Source: Planctomycetota bacterium | GTDB taxonomy: Bacteria > Planctomycetota > MHYJ01 > WSZJ01 | Assembly: GCA_016190145.1 (NCBI GenBank) | Contig: JACPRD010000211.1 | Location: 1 to 62,944, forward strand | Length of the DNA stretch: 62,944 bases | Direction: 5' to 3' | Shown: in pieces, positions 45,345 through 54,714 of the stretch | How the letters are laid out: each line of letters opens with the position of its first letter | How positions within the stretch are numbered: position 1 is the stretch's first letter | Program-made: the position numbers and the translations under genes | The notes under the pieces: model-generated | The model's input: the letters and a program-made list of their open reading frames with translations, nothing else | What the model was told of the DNA's origin: nothing | Databases searched by the model: none

Positions 45345-46475
45345 ATGCCCTCCTCCTCCCCCTCACCCGTTCTCCATGCAGGTTTTGCGAACGGCACCCT
45401 GACTTTCGTGGTTGACGGCCCTCTCGACTCGAATTCGACCGGGGCGGCATGGCGTCAGGCGGATCGGGCGTTGCACCAGAACCGGCCGGACGCGGTGGTG
45501 TTCGACGCGACGCGGATGACCTACGCCGACGGCGCGGGCGTCGCCCTCTATGTGCATCTGCGGGATCGGCTCTTCTCCGACGCCATCCCGTTTCACGCCC
45601 GAGGACTCGCGGGAAACTTCAGGTTGCTCCTCGACGAATTTCCGCCTGACGCGCTTGAAGCGCCGTGGCGACTGCGCCAGCCCCCTTCCTTCTTCGAATC
45701 GGTCGGACGGTCGACGTTCTCCGTCCTGAAGGACGCGGCCGCCCAGCTTGCGTTTACCGGAGAGCTGGTCGTCAACCTCTGCCGGGCCATGGCTCATCCG
45801 CGCTCCGTTCGCTGGGGTGATACCTGGCTCGTCGTCGAGCGCGCCGGCGTCAACGCATTCCCCATCGTCGCCCTCATCGGGTTTCTCGTCGGCCTCATCC
45901 TGGCCTTCCAGGCCGCCATCCCGATGAAACAGTTCGGCGCCGAACTCTTCATCGCCGACCTCGTCGGCATGTCCGTGATCCGCGAACTCGGACCTCTCAT
46001 GACCGCCATCATCCTTGCGGGCCGGTCGGGAAGCGCTTTTGCCGCCGAGATCGGCACCATGAGCGTGAACGAGGAAATCAACGCGCTCACGACTCTGGGC
46101 CTGCCCTCGGCGCGATTCCTCGTCGTGCCGAAGGTGCTCGCCTCGCTCCTGCTGACCCCGCTCCTGACGGTCTTCACGAATCTCTTCGGGCTCCTGGGCG
46201 GCCTCCTCGTGATGGCGTCGCTCGGATTTTCGCCCATCGCCTACTTGAACGAGCTCAAGGTCGCCCTGCACTTCGGCGACATTCCGTCCGGCCTGTTCAA
46301 GTCGCTCGTGTTCGGACTCCTTGTCGCCGGAATCGGCTGTCTGCGGGGCTTGCAGACCGGGAACGGGGCCGCCGCCGTCGGGGAATCGACGACACGCGCC
46401 GTCGTGGGGGGGATCGTTCTCATCGTTCTCGCCGACGGACTTTTCTCGATCACCTACTACTACCTGGGGATTTGA
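45345..46475 (+). CDS. MlaE-family ABC permease with N-terminal STAS domain
   Basis: 376 aa. Residues 10-110 are a STAS-like domain (FDATRMTYADGAGVALYVHL), which in the E. coli system is the separate protein MlaB. Residues 150-376 are the MlaE permease (IPMKQFGAELFIADLVGMSV; ELGPLMTAIILAGRSGSAFAAEIG, the family signature). STAS-permease fusions are common outside Proteobacteria. It forms the inner-membrane part of a phospholipid transporter. The stop overlaps the ATPase start by one base. Confidence 0.92.
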   Translation: MPSSSPSPVLHAGFANGTLTFVVDGPLDSNSTGAAWRQADRALHQNRPDAVVFDATRMTYADGAGVALYVHLRDRLFSDAIPFHARGLAGNFRLLLDEFPPDALEAPWRLRQPPSFFESVGRSTFSVLKDAAAQLAFTGELVVNLCRAMAHPRSVRWGDTWLVVERAGVNAFPIVALIGFLVGLILAFQAAIPMKQFGAELFIADLVGMSVIRELGPLMTAIILAGRSGSAFAAEIGTMSVNEEINALTTLGLPSARFLVVPKVLASLLLTPLLTVFTNLFGLLGGLLVMASLGFSPIAYLNELKVALHFGDIPSGLFKSLVFGLLVAGIGCLRGLQTGNGAAAVGESTTRAVVGGIVLIVLADGLFSITYYYLGI

Positions 46476-47227
46476 TGTGCGAGGCCATCATTCGGGTCGA
46501 CAGCCTCACCGCCGCCTACGATCGCGAGGTGGTGATCGACGACATCAGTTTTGTAATCAATCCGGGCGAGGTCTTCGTCGTCCTGGGCGGGTCGGGGTGC
46601 GGGAAGAGCACGCTTTTCAAACATCTGATCGGCCTCTACAAGCCGGTTGCAGGCACGATTCTGATCGAGGGCGACGACATCGCCCGTGCCGAGGGCGATC
46701 TGCGTCTCAGGATTCTTCGCAAGATCGGAGTGGCCTACCAGAGCGGGGCGCTCTTCGGATCGATGACCCTCCTGCAGAACATCCGTCTGGCCATGGAGGA
46801 ATTCACGGATCTTCCCGACGAGGCGATGACTCTTCTCGCAAGAATGAAACTCAAGCTTGTGGGACTTGGGGGGTTCGAGAACTATCTGCCGGGCGAGATC
46901 TCGGGCGGCATGCAGAAGCGGGCTGCGATCGCCCGGGCCATGGCGCTGGATCCGAAGATTCTGTTCCTGGACGAGCCGTCCGCGGGGCTCGATCCGGTGA
47001 CCAGTGCGGACCTCGACGCGCTGATCAAGCGGCTGGCACGGACTCTGGGCGTGACATTCGTGGTCGTGACCCACGAATTGCCGAGCATTTTTGCCATCGC
47101 CGACAGGGTCATCATGCTGGACAAACGCGTGAAGAAGATCGTTGCGGCCGGCAAGCCTGCGGACCTGCGGGATCACAGCGAGGATCCCCGGGTCCGGCAA
47201 TTCTTCAACCGTGAATCGTCCGTCTGA
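46475..47227 (+). CDS. MlaF-family ABC transporter ATPase
   Basis: 250 aa. Walker A GGSGCGKST (near residue 38), Q-loop AYQSGALFGSMTLLQN (the SGALF form typical of MlaF), ABC signature EISGGMQKRAAIARAMA, and Walker B ILFLDEPSAGLDP. It energises the Mla-type lipid transporter encoded by the preceding permease and the following MCE protein. The start ATG at 46475 directly overlaps the permease stop. Confidence 0.95.
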   Translation: MCEAIIRVDSLTAAYDREVVIDDISFVINPGEVFVVLGGSGCGKSTLFKHLIGLYKPVAGTILIEGDDIARAEGDLRLRILRKIGVAYQSGALFGSMTLLQNIRLAMEEFTDLPDEAMTLLARMKLKLVGLGGFENYLPGEISGGMQKRAAIARAMALDPKILFLDEPSAGLDPVTSADLDALIKRLARTLGVTFVVVTHELPSIFAIADRVIMLDKRVKKIVAAGKPADLRDHSEDPRVRQFFNRESSV

Positions 47228-47245
47228 CCTTTCAGGAGAGAGCGC

Positions 47246-48430
47246 ATGAGCCAGACCGCCTACTTCCGGATCGGCGTCTTCGTCGTTGCCGCGCTTGTGA
47301 TCGGCTGCGTCGGGATCGTCGTCTTCGGCTCCGGAGCGATGAAAGAGAACGGGATCATCCTCGAGACGTACCTGGACGAGTCGATTCAGGGGCTGGCCGT
47401 GGGCTCGCCCGTGAAATATCGGGGAGTCCAGGTGGGCAAGGTGGAATCGATCGATTTTGTCTACCTGAATTACGCCGAAGGGAGCGGAAATGACGTCTAC
47501 GACAAGTTCGGAAAGTGGGTGATCGTGCAGATGTCGATCAGTCCAAAGGTGTTCAGCGACAAGTACGACAAGCCTCACGACCCGGCCGAGGTCGTGCAGA
47601 AGCAGGTCGATCAGGGAATGCGCGTGCGCCTCGCCTCGCAGGGGATCACGGGGGTGGTCTACCTCGAAATCGACTACCTGGATCCCGTGAGGAACCCGGT
47701 TTTCAAACCCGAGTGGGTGCCGCAGAACCTCTACGTTCCCTCAGCGCCGAGCACGGCGACGCGCCTGACCGATTCGGCGGAAACGGTCGTCAACTCGCTG
47801 GCCGACGCCAGGCTCGATGTGCTGGCGAAGGATGTCGACAAGCTGGTGAACGAGCTGACGCGCGCGGTCCAGGAGGACGTGGTACCGGCTCTCGATCGGA
47901 TCAATGGGGCGCTCGCCGATCTGGGGCCGACGTTCAAAAACGTGGCGGCGGCCAGCGAGGACCTGGGGCCGCTCATGAAGAATGCGCGCCAGATCACCGA
48001 GGACCTGGCCCCGGCCGCCCGCGACCTGCGGGACGCGACCGTGAAACTCCCCGATACGGTGGACAAGGTCAACAAAGTCGCCTCGCGGGCCGATGAAACG
48101 CTGGCGCAGGTGGCGGCAGAGGTGAACGAGCTTTCCGGCAAGCTCTCCCGGCTCATCGACTCCCTGCAGGCCGCAATGGACCGCGACCTGGACCCCACGC
48201 TCGTCGCAATCCACCAGACGTCGAAGGAGCTGCCGCAGGCGCTGGCTTCGCTGAAGGCAACTCTCAGACGCGTCGATCACCTCGTCGCGGGCGAGCAGGA
48301 CGACGTCAACAGCGTCGTGTCCAACCTCCGCACCGTGACCCGCGACATCGACGAACTGAGCGGCTACGCGAAGAAGTATCCCGCGCATATTCTCTTCGGC
48401 AATCCTCCCCCGCCCCGCGAAAGGAGATGA
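47246..48430 (+). CDS. MlaD/MCE-domain lipid transport protein
   Basis: 394 aa. One N-terminal transmembrane helix (7-28) is followed by an MCE domain (about 38-150), with LDESIQGLAVGSPVKYRGVQ as the signature segment. The remaining 240 residues are alpha-helical with heptad repeats and may form a needle-like tunnel, as in longer MCE proteins. An AGGAGAG ribosome binding site precedes the ATG. It binds the permease/ATPase and carries lipids across the periplasm. Confidence 0.92.
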   Translation: MSQTAYFRIGVFVVAALVIGCVGIVVFGSGAMKENGIILETYLDESIQGLAVGSPVKYRGVQVGKVESIDFVYLNYAEGSGNDVYDKFGKWVIVQMSISPKVFSDKYDKPHDPAEVVQKQVDQGMRVRLASQGITGVVYLEIDYLDPVRNPVFKPEWVPQNLYVPSAPSTATRLTDSAETVVNSLADARLDVLAKDVDKLVNELTRAVQEDVVPALDRINGALADLGPTFKNVAAASEDLGPLMKNARQITEDLAPAARDLRDATVKLPDTVDKVNKVASRADETLAQVAAEVNELSGKLSRLIDSLQAAMDRDLDPTLVAIHQTSKELPQALASLKATLRRVDHLVAGEQDDVNSVVSNLRTVTRDIDELSGYAKKYPAHILFGNPPPPRERR

Positions 48431-48432
48431 TC

Positions 48433-49083
48433 ATGCGAATGACTGCGATGGCGCTGCTGCTGCCACTTCTCGCCGGCTGTATCAGCCTCTCGAAGGACTA
48501 TCCGGACCGCCACCTTCACGCTCTCGCCGCGGAGCGCCCCGGGGACGGACGCGCCGGCCGGGTGGGCGCGATCCTGGCCGTGAAACCGTTCACGATTGCC
48601 CCCAGCTACGAGGGCAACGAGTTCGTCTACCGCAAGTCGGAGACCGAATGGGAATCCGACTATTACAACGCCTTCTTCGTTCCGCCGCGCGAGATGGCGA
48701 CGGACGCCGCCCGCTCCTGGCTCGCCCGCGCCGGCCTTTTCGAGCTCGTGACGGACATGTCCAGCTCCATCACACCGACGCACGTTCTCGAAGGACATGT
48801 CTCGCAGCTCTGGGTGGACGCCCGCACGGATTCGCTGCAGGCCGTCGTCGAAGTCGAGTTCCTTCTGGCCGATGACAGGAAGTCCCCCGCGACGATCGTC
48901 ATCGCGAGGTCGTACGCGGAAAGAGTCCCGATGAACTCGGACACGCCTGAGGAGGCCGTGAAAGCGTGGGGTCGCGGACTGCGGTCGACGCTGGAAAAAC
49001 TGGAGGCAGACCTGGGGGAGGCCGGTGATGCATCCGCATGGAAGCGGCCCGATTCAGGCGCACTGAAGGGGAGGAGCGAATGA
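48433..49083 (+). CDS. ABC-type transport auxiliary lipoprotein (PqiC/LptE-like)
   Basis: 216 aa. A lipoprotein signal ends at LLAGC. The body matches the ABC transport auxiliary component fold (AILAVKPFTIAPSYEGNEFVYR, then YYNAFFVPPREMATDAARSWL), which is paired with MCE proteins to dock them to the outer membrane. The start at 48433 is preferred to 48427 because AAGGAG lies six bases upstream of the former and abuts the latter. It sits between the MCE gene and a DUF547 lipoprotein gene. Confidence 0.86.
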   Translation: MRMTAMALLLPLLAGCISLSKDYPDRHLHALAAERPGDGRAGRVGAILAVKPFTIAPSYEGNEFVYRKSETEWESDYYNAFFVPPREMATDAARSWLARAGLFELVTDMSSSITPTHVLEGHVSQLWVDARTDSLQAVVEVEFLLADDRKSPATIVIARSYAERVPMNSDTPEEAVKAWGRGLRSTLEKLEADLGEAGDASAWKRPDSGALKGRSE

Positions 49084-49859
49084 ACCGATGCTCACTCCTG
49101 CTCGCACTCGTGGCTCTGGCGGGCTGCGCCAGGGACGTGAAAGTAGACCCGACGCGCGGCGAACTCAGGCCCGGAGATCCATTTCCTCACGAACTCTGGA
49201 CCCGGGTCCTTCAGCGGGTCAACAAGGCCGGATTCGTGGACTACCGGGCGCTCGCCCAGGACCACGCCGATCTCGACGAGTACCTGGGCTGGATCGCCAA
49301 GTACAGCCCGGAGTCGAACCCCGATCTGTTTCCAGAACGGGAGGACCGCCTGGCGTGGGGAATCAACAGCTACAACGCCTTCGTCATGAAGGGCGTTCTC
49401 GACCATTATCCTATCTCGTCGGTCAAGGACGTCGGGTCCGTGCCCGAAGGGTTCTTCATCCAGTTCGCGTACCCTGCCGGGAAGGACACATGGACTCTGG
49501 CCCACGCGGAGAGCTGGGTCCGCGGTTTCGGCGATCCGCGCGTCCATTTCGCCCTGAACTGCGCTTCCATCGGCTGTCCCAGACTCCCGGAGGAGGCCTT
49601 CGTGCCGGCACGCCTCGAGGAACAGCTTGAACAGGAGACGAAGAAGTTCATCGGGGACGAGCGAAACGTCCGACGCCAGGACGGGAAGGTTCTGTTGTCG
49701 AAGATCTTCAAGTGGTACGCGGGGGACTTCAAGGCCTGGCTGAAGGCCCACGGAAAACGAGAAGACGTCCTGGAGTACGTGCGGCTGGCCGGGAAGGAGA
49801 TTCCGGATTCACCGATAGAATTCGTGGATTACGACTGGAGTTTGAACGACCAGCGCTAG
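49080..49859 (+). CDS. DUF547 lipoprotein
   Basis: 259 aa. The lipobox is LAGC; it is ATGA-coupled to the preceding gene. The DUF547 domain fills the protein: NKAGFVDYRALA, INSYNAFVMKGVLDHYP, RVHFALNCASIGCPRLP and the ending FVDYDWSLNDQR. It is homologous to the C-terminal half of the membrane fusion at 39909-41546, so the window has two distinct DUF547 proteins, one in the arsenic operon and one in the lipid transport operon. The biochemical function of DUF547 is not known to me. Confidence 0.87.
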   Translation: MNRCSLLLALVALAGCARDVKVDPTRGELRPGDPFPHELWTRVLQRVNKAGFVDYRALAQDHADLDEYLGWIAKYSPESNPDLFPEREDRLAWGINSYNAFVMKGVLDHYPISSVKDVGSVPEGFFIQFAYPAGKDTWTLAHAESWVRGFGDPRVHFALNCASIGCPRLPEEAFVPARLEEQLEQETKKFIGDERNVRRQDGKVLLSKIFKWYAGDFKAWLKAHGKREDVLEYVRLAGKEIPDSPIEFVDYDWSLNDQR

Positions 49860-49891
49860 GCGGACCCGGTGTTGAGGATCCTCGACCATCC

Positions 49892-50854
49892 ATGTCTGAC
49901 ACAGCCCTGACTTCCATGGCCGTTGAGTTCCAGAAGGGCGAGGGGCCGCTTCCCGTCCTCGTCCGTGCCCGGTACTGGCTGCAGTTTGTCCTGCTGAGGC
50001 TCTCGGTCGCATTCCTGCTCGGAATGGGGGACGCGATGCGGGGCGCGACGACGCGGCTCGCGGGGCGGCTGGCGTGGTGGCTGGACGCACGGCACCGGGG
50101 GCGGGCGGAGGAAAATCTGGTCGCGTCGGGGTGCTCACCACACCGGGCGCGTTTCCTGACCCGGCGGATTTTCGAGCATTTCACGGCGGTTTTCGTGGAG
50201 GGGCTGGTGCTGAAGCGGCGGTTGAACTCTCAGAACTGGTCGCAATACGTCCGGCTGGAGAACCTGGACTTGCTGGAGGAGGCGATCAGGGGGCGTGGAG
50301 CCCTGTTCGTGGGGTGTCACCAGGGGTCGTGGGAGCTGGGGGGCATTGTGATGGACCTCCTGGGCGTGCCGCTGACGAGCATCGTGAGGCCGTTCCGGAA
50401 CCCTTACCTGAACTTGTGGCTCGACGGGGCGCGCGGGTCGACGGGGCAGAAGATCGTGTTGCAGCGGGGCGGGCTGCGGCAACTTGTTCGGGACATCGAA
50501 GGCGGGCGCGTGGGGGTGATCCTGGCGGACCAGAACGCCGGGTGCGATGGCGTCTTCGTCCCGTTTTTCGGACGAGCCGCGTCGTGCTGGGCGACGCCGG
50601 CCGTGATCGCGCTCCGGACCGGAGCGACGATCCTGCCGTTCTACACGTACAGGGAAGGGCCGTACCGGTACGTTTTCGGCGTGCACCGCGACGCGATGCC
50701 GGCGCCGGCGGGAAATCGGGAGGAGGACATCCGGGCGATCTGCGCCTGGTACACCGCGCTGTTCGAGCGCTCGATCCGCGAAAGGCCCGAGCAGTGGCTG
50801 TGGGGGCACCGGCGGTGGCAGGGAACTCCGCAGTCGGGATTTCGGAAGAGTTGA
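49892..50854 (+). CDS. LpxL/HtrB-family lipid A or lysophospholipid acyltransferase
   Basis: 320 aa. An N-terminal membrane helix (near 30-50) is followed by the acyltransferase motif H-x4-E in VGCHQGSWELGG, then IVRPFRNPYLNLWLDGARG and LADQNAGCDGVFVPFFGRAA, the substrate blocks of the LpxL family, and the ending RPEQWLWGHRRW. It transfers an acyl chain to lipid A or a related lipid in the inner membrane, showing that the organism makes an LPS-like outer leaflet. It is 32 bp after the DUF547 gene and fits the lipid transport context. Confidence 0.9.
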   Translation: MSDTALTSMAVEFQKGEGPLPVLVRARYWLQFVLLRLSVAFLLGMGDAMRGATTRLAGRLAWWLDARHRGRAEENLVASGCSPHRARFLTRRIFEHFTAVFVEGLVLKRRLNSQNWSQYVRLENLDLLEEAIRGRGALFVGCHQGSWELGGIVMDLLGVPLTSIVRPFRNPYLNLWLDGARGSTGQKIVLQRGGLRQLVRDIEGGRVGVILADQNAGCDGVFVPFFGRAASCWATPAVIALRTGATILPFYTYREGPYRYVFGVHRDAMPAPAGNREEDIRAICAWYTALFERSIRERPEQWLWGHRRWQGTPQSGFRKS

Positions 50855-50864
50855 TCGGCGTGTT

Positions 50865-51590
50865 TTACCGGTAGAGCCGGGCCAGCCGTGTGGCCGGCAC
50901 CCCCGCGCGGAAGAGGAGCAGGATCGAGAGATTCAGAAGGGATGTGAGCCAGCGGCCGCGCGCATTCCAACGGCGCGCGCTGGAGGTGACTTCGGGTCGG
51001 AGGACGCGGAAGCGGGCGCGCCGGCGGAGGCGTTCGACGAAATCGAGATCCTCGAGGATCGGCAGCTCGCGGTAACCGCCGGCGGCGGCGAAGTCCGCGT
51101 GGCGTGCGAAGATCGCCTGGTCGCCGAGCGTGATCCCGCAGAGCGCGGCGCGGGCTTGTGCGAGCGCCGTTGCGGCGCGGAACCATGGGCGGGGATCGTC
51201 GATCCGCATCCGGAAAGCTCCGCCACCGACGCCGGGCTCGGCGAGCGCCGTGTGGACGGCCGCAGCCGCCCCTGCGGGGAGCCGGGCGTCCGCGTGCAGG
51301 AACAGGAGGACGTCGCCCGACGCGGCGCGGGCGCCGGCGTTCATCTGCGCCGCGCGGCCGCGCCGCGCGAGGACGATCCGGGTGGCCGACCCTGCGCGTT
51401 TTCGAGTCCCGTCCGTGGAACCGCCATCGGCGACGACGACCTCATCCGCGCCGGCGTTCCAGGCGGAGGCGACCGCCCCCGCGATGCGCGCCGCTTCGTT
51501 GAGCGCCGGGATGATCACGGACAGCCGCCCGGCGCGCGGAGCGATCGTCGCAGATCGGGCGGGAACGGCCTTGAGGAGGACACCTGGCAT
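50865..51590 (-). CDS. GT2 glycosyltransferase, ArsS-associated family (TIGR04283-like)
   Basis: 241 aa. The GT-A core is clear: RLSVIIPALNEAARI, VVADGGSTDGT, GRAAQMNAGARAASGDVLLF and HADARLP. The later segment GDQAIFARHADFAAAGGYRE and ILEDLDFVERLRR fits the small family that co-occurs with the ArsS-type radical SAM/Cys-rich protein. It stands alone on the minus strand, convergent with the Mla-like operon, about 8 kb from arsS. The ATG at 51590 lacks a good ribosome binding site. It is a candidate for arsenosugar glycosylation, by family association only. Confidence 0.83.
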   Translation of the reverse strand: MPGVLLKAVPARSATIAPRAGRLSVIIPALNEAARIAGAVASAWNAGADEVVVADGGSTDGTRKRAGSATRIVLARRGRAAQMNAGARAASGDVLLFLHADARLPAGAAAAVHTALAEPGVGGGAFRMRIDDPRPWFRAATALAQARAALCGITLGDQAIFARHADFAAAGGYRELPILEDLDFVERLRRRARFRVLRPEVTSSARRWNARGRWLTSLLNLSILLLFRAGVPATRLARLYR

Positions 51591-51961
51591 GATGAGTCGC
51601 GGGATTCTCCCAGACACCGCCTTCTTCAACAATCCGTGCGGCGTCAATCTTCCCCTCGACTTCCACGAAGCCGTGCGGATGCGGCCATTGGATGCCGTGC
51701 GTTCGAGGGACGGGTACTCAGCAGCCGGTAATCCCATGATGGGAGGCTTCGCCCTGGGATGGCCGCTTCCGAGATCTTGAAGGCTCGTCACGCAAGCCCG
51801 CCGAACCGCCTGGCGGCTCCGTGGCGACGGGGCCATCCCGGTCTGATGACCGGCTGCGAATTCCCGTAAGGAAGTCGGCTCCTCGACCGACAGAGATCGG
51901 TTCCCGCGTCGCAGAATCTGCTTGTTCCCCGCGATCGAACCCGGATGAAAGGAGGCTCGCA
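51591..51961. other. 371-bp divergent spacer, no gene
   Basis: It lies between the leftward glycosyltransferase and the rightward hybrid kinase. It holds a perfect hairpin CCGGTC-TGAT-GACCGG (51838-51853) and an AAAGGAGG ribosome binding site before the GTG at 51962. Several GC-rich short repeats are present, but no promoter or riboswitch that I can support. Confidence 0.4.
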
Positions 51962-53872
51962 GTGTCCGGTTCATCTCCGAAGCTCGCCCGAACGCTGTCC
52001 ATCGCCGTGGTGGCGCCCATCGCCATCGGCTTCGGCGCTTTCCTGCTCGTGAACGCGAACCTGGAGGCGCGGCGTGCGCGGGAGCAGGCGGAGATGGAAT
52101 GTCAGGAATGGGCCCGGGCGGTCGCCCTGGGGGTTCGGGAGGCCGTCCTGCTGTCGCCTGACGCACCCGAAAAGACCGCCGGCACGCTGATCGAACGGCA
52201 CCGCCAGGCCAGCCCGATGATGAACCTGGAGTTCCTGGACGAGAACGGCAAGTCCATCATTGCGGGCGGCGCAGGAGCCGCGCCGGGGAGGGGCGTCGAT
52301 CCGGCCCGCTTGAAAGAGGCGCTCGAGGCGCGGCAACCGCTTTCCTACTACCAGGACGAGGGGCGCTGGTTCGCGCACCTTCATCCGATTGAGGTGCCTC
52401 ACGGCGTCCTGATGGTCGCGATGAGCATGGAAGGGGAGTACCGCCGAATCCGTCGAAACGCGCTCTCGACGGCCGCCCTCGGGATCCTCACGCTCCTGCT
52501 CGTGACAGCCGTGCTGGGCGTCGCGATGGAGCGCGTCGTCGTGCGGCCGCTCCGGCTGGTGGCGGGCGCCGTGGAGGAGATCGGGACCGGGAATCTCGAC
52601 GTTCGACTGCCGGCGTTTTCGAGCCGCGAGATCGGGGCGCTCTCCGCAGGATTCAACCGGATGGTCGTTCAACGGGCGGAGGCGGCAAAACTGCAGCGCT
52701 CGACCGAGGAGCAGCTTCGGCAGGCCCAGAAGCTGGAGGCCGTCGGCCGGCTCGCGGCGGGCATCGCCCATGACTTCAACAATCTGCTCACGACGATCAT
52801 CGGGTACAGCGAACTGCTGCAGGAAAACGCCGCCGAGGGCAGCGCGCTCCGCGGCGACCTCGAAACGATCCGGCTGGCGGGATCGAAGGCCGCCGGTCTG
52901 ACGCGCCAGCTCCTCGCGTTCAGCCGTAAGCAGGTTCTCAATCCGCAAGTGCTCGACCTGAACTCGGTCGTCGCGGGAGTCGAGAAGATGCTCCGGCGCC
53001 TGATCGGAGAGGACATCGAAGTCGTCGTGGTTCCCGGACCCGCCCTGGGATCCGTGGAGGCCGACGCCGGATCCATCGAACAGGTGATCATGAACCTCGT
53101 CGTCAACGCCAGGGACGCGATGCCTGACGGGGGCATGCTCACCCTCACGACCGGCAACGTGGAGTGGGACGAGACCCACGCGAGTCACCACGAGGGCGCC
53201 GTACCCGGTCGCTACGTGTGGCTGCGGATCGAAGACACAGGGACCGGAATCGACCCCGCGATCCTGCCTCACATCTTCGAACCGTTCTTCACGACGAAAG
53301 AGGTCGGCAAGGGAACCGGTCTCGGTCTCTCGACCGTCTACGGAATCGCGAAGCAGAGCGGAGGTCACATCGCGGTGAAAAGCGCGCCCGGTCATGGAAC
53401 CGCATTCGAGATCTACCTGCCCCGCGTGGACGAGGTTCCCGAGCCGGAGCGCAAGCGCGCAGGCCCGGCCACAACTCTCAGAGGCACGGAGACCATCCTC
53501 CTGGCCGAGGACGCCCCACCCGTTCGGGATCTGGCGATCCGCGCGCTGGAGGCGGGCGGATTCAAGGTGATCGCGGCGCGCGACGGCCGCGAGGCCGCCG
53601 AGATCGCCGAGCGCGATGCCAGATCCATCGATCTTCTCCTGACAGACATCGTCATGCCCCGGATGAACGGCCCTGAGCTGGCATCGCACCTCGCCGCCCT
53701 GCGCCCTGGGACCCGTGTTCTCTACATGTCGGGCTACCCGTCGGGGTCCGGCGCCCCGGAGGAAACCCCCGGCAACGGCCCGATTCTCCCAAAGCCCTTC
53801 AGTTCGCAGGCGTTGCTGCAAAAGGTCCGCGATGTGCTTGACGCTCCGCGATTGAGTCCCGAAGAGTCGTAA
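51962..53872 (+). CDS. Hybrid sensor histidine kinase with C-terminal receiver
   Basis: 636 aa from a GTG with AAAGGAGG eight bases upstream. One N-terminal helix (11-30), an extracytoplasmic region of about 140 residues, a second helix (163-183) and HAMP (185-240) are followed by HisKA with AAGIAHDFNNLLTTIIGYSE (His phospho-acceptor in the AHDFNN form), HATPase (VVNARDAM, EDTGTGIDP, GKGTGLGLSTVYG) and a receiver domain with D in LLLTDIVMPRMNGPE. No response regulator gene is adjacent, so phosphotransfer to a distant partner is likely. The receiver has the CheY-like KPF end (LPKPFSSQAL). Confidence 0.93.
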   Translation: MSGSSPKLARTLSIAVVAPIAIGFGAFLLVNANLEARRAREQAEMECQEWARAVALGVREAVLLSPDAPEKTAGTLIERHRQASPMMNLEFLDENGKSIIAGGAGAAPGRGVDPARLKEALEARQPLSYYQDEGRWFAHLHPIEVPHGVLMVAMSMEGEYRRIRRNALSTAALGILTLLLVTAVLGVAMERVVVRPLRLVAGAVEEIGTGNLDVRLPAFSSREIGALSAGFNRMVVQRAEAAKLQRSTEEQLRQAQKLEAVGRLAAGIAHDFNNLLTTIIGYSELLQENAAEGSALRGDLETIRLAGSKAAGLTRQLLAFSRKQVLNPQVLDLNSVVAGVEKMLRRLIGEDIEVVVVPGPALGSVEADAGSIEQVIMNLVVNARDAMPDGGMLTLTTGNVEWDETHASHHEGAVPGRYVWLRIEDTGTGIDPAILPHIFEPFFTTKEVGKGTGLGLSTVYGIAKQSGGHIAVKSAPGHGTAFEIYLPRVDEVPEPERKRAGPATTLRGTETILLAEDAPPVRDLAIRALEAGGFKVIAARDGREAAEIAERDARSIDLLLTDIVMPRMNGPELASHLAALRPGTRVLYMSGYPSGSGAPEETPGNGPILPKPFSSQALLQKVRDVLDAPRLSPEES

Positions 53873-53934
53873 GGTCCCGTGTCCGGCGCCGACGGATGGG
53901 ATGTCGCCCGCAGATCTTCCAGGAGGCACACCAG

Positions 53935-54714
53935 ATGGATCGGAACGCCGCCGTCATCGAACGGGTGGAAATCTCGCCCGACCTGATCGTCCTTCGGGTC
54001 AAGCCCGACGGTTCCGTACCGCGCTTCGAACCGGGCCAGTTCGCGGTTCTGGCCCTTCCCGGAAGCGCCCCCCGTGCCGAGATGAGCGGGCCGGAGGAGG
54101 GAGTGGGCGATCCGTCGAAGTGGATCCGCCGCGCGTACTCGATTTCGTCTTCGTCGCGCCAGGGGGAGTATCTCGAATTCTTCCTGAAGCTGGTGCGATC
54201 GGGCGAGCTCACGCCGCGGTTGTTCGCGCTTCGCCCCGGGGACCGCCTCTGGCTGGGACCGCGGGCTTCGGGACAATTCACCATCTCCGAGGTTCCGGCC
54301 GATCGCAACCTGGTCCTCGTCGGAACGGGCACAGGGCTGGCTCCGTACATCTCGATGATCCGCTCGGCCCACCGATGCGGGGTGGGCCCCGTTTTCACGG
54401 TCGTGCACGGCGCCAGGAACAGCTGGGACCTCGGCTATCGCGGGGAGCTGGAGGCGCTCAATCACGGGTGCGGGAACTTCGTCTACGTGCCCACGGTCAC
54501 CCGGCCCGAACCACGCGAGAACTGGCGAGGGCACGTCGGCCGCGTCGGCGCGGTCTTCGAGGACGGAACCGTCCGTGCCGATCCGGCGAGGGACGACGTC
54601 TTCCTGTGCGGGTCGCCGGAGATGGCCGAGGAGCTTCGCGCCTGGTTCGAGGCGCGCGGATTCCGGCTCAAGACTCCCTCAACTCAAGGAAACCTCCATG
54701 TCGAACGCTACTGA
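53935..54714 (+). CDS. Ferredoxin-NADP reductase-like flavoprotein
   Basis: 259 aa, close to bacterial FPR length. The FAD-binding motif RRAYSISSSS (R-x-Y-S), the LVLVGTGTGLAPYISMIR pyridine-nucleotide motif and the CGSPEM segment near the C-terminus are all present. The ending NLHVERY, with a terminal aromatic Tyr, is characteristic of FPR enzymes. It exchanges electrons between NADPH and ferredoxin or flavodoxin. AGGAGG lies nine bases before the ATG. It overlaps a small membrane protein gene. Confidence 0.92.
   Translation: MDRNAAVIERVEISPDLIVLRVKPDGSVPRFEPGQFAVLALPGSAPRAEMSGPEEGVGDPSKWIRRAYSISSSSRQGEYLEFFLKLVRSGELTPRLFALRPGDRLWLGPRASGQFTISEVPADRNLVLVGTGTGLAPYISMIRSAHRCGVGPVFTVVHGARNSWDLGYRGELEALNHGCGNFVYVPTVTRPEPRENWRGHVGRVGAVFEDGTVRADPARDDVFLCGSPEMAEELRAWFEARGFRLKTPSTQGNLHVERY

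Noticed and set aside
51591-51961. Possible cyclic-di-GMP or other riboswitch in front of the hybrid kinase
   Set aside because: Some short words looked suggestive, but the conserved core of no known riboswitch class could be fitted.
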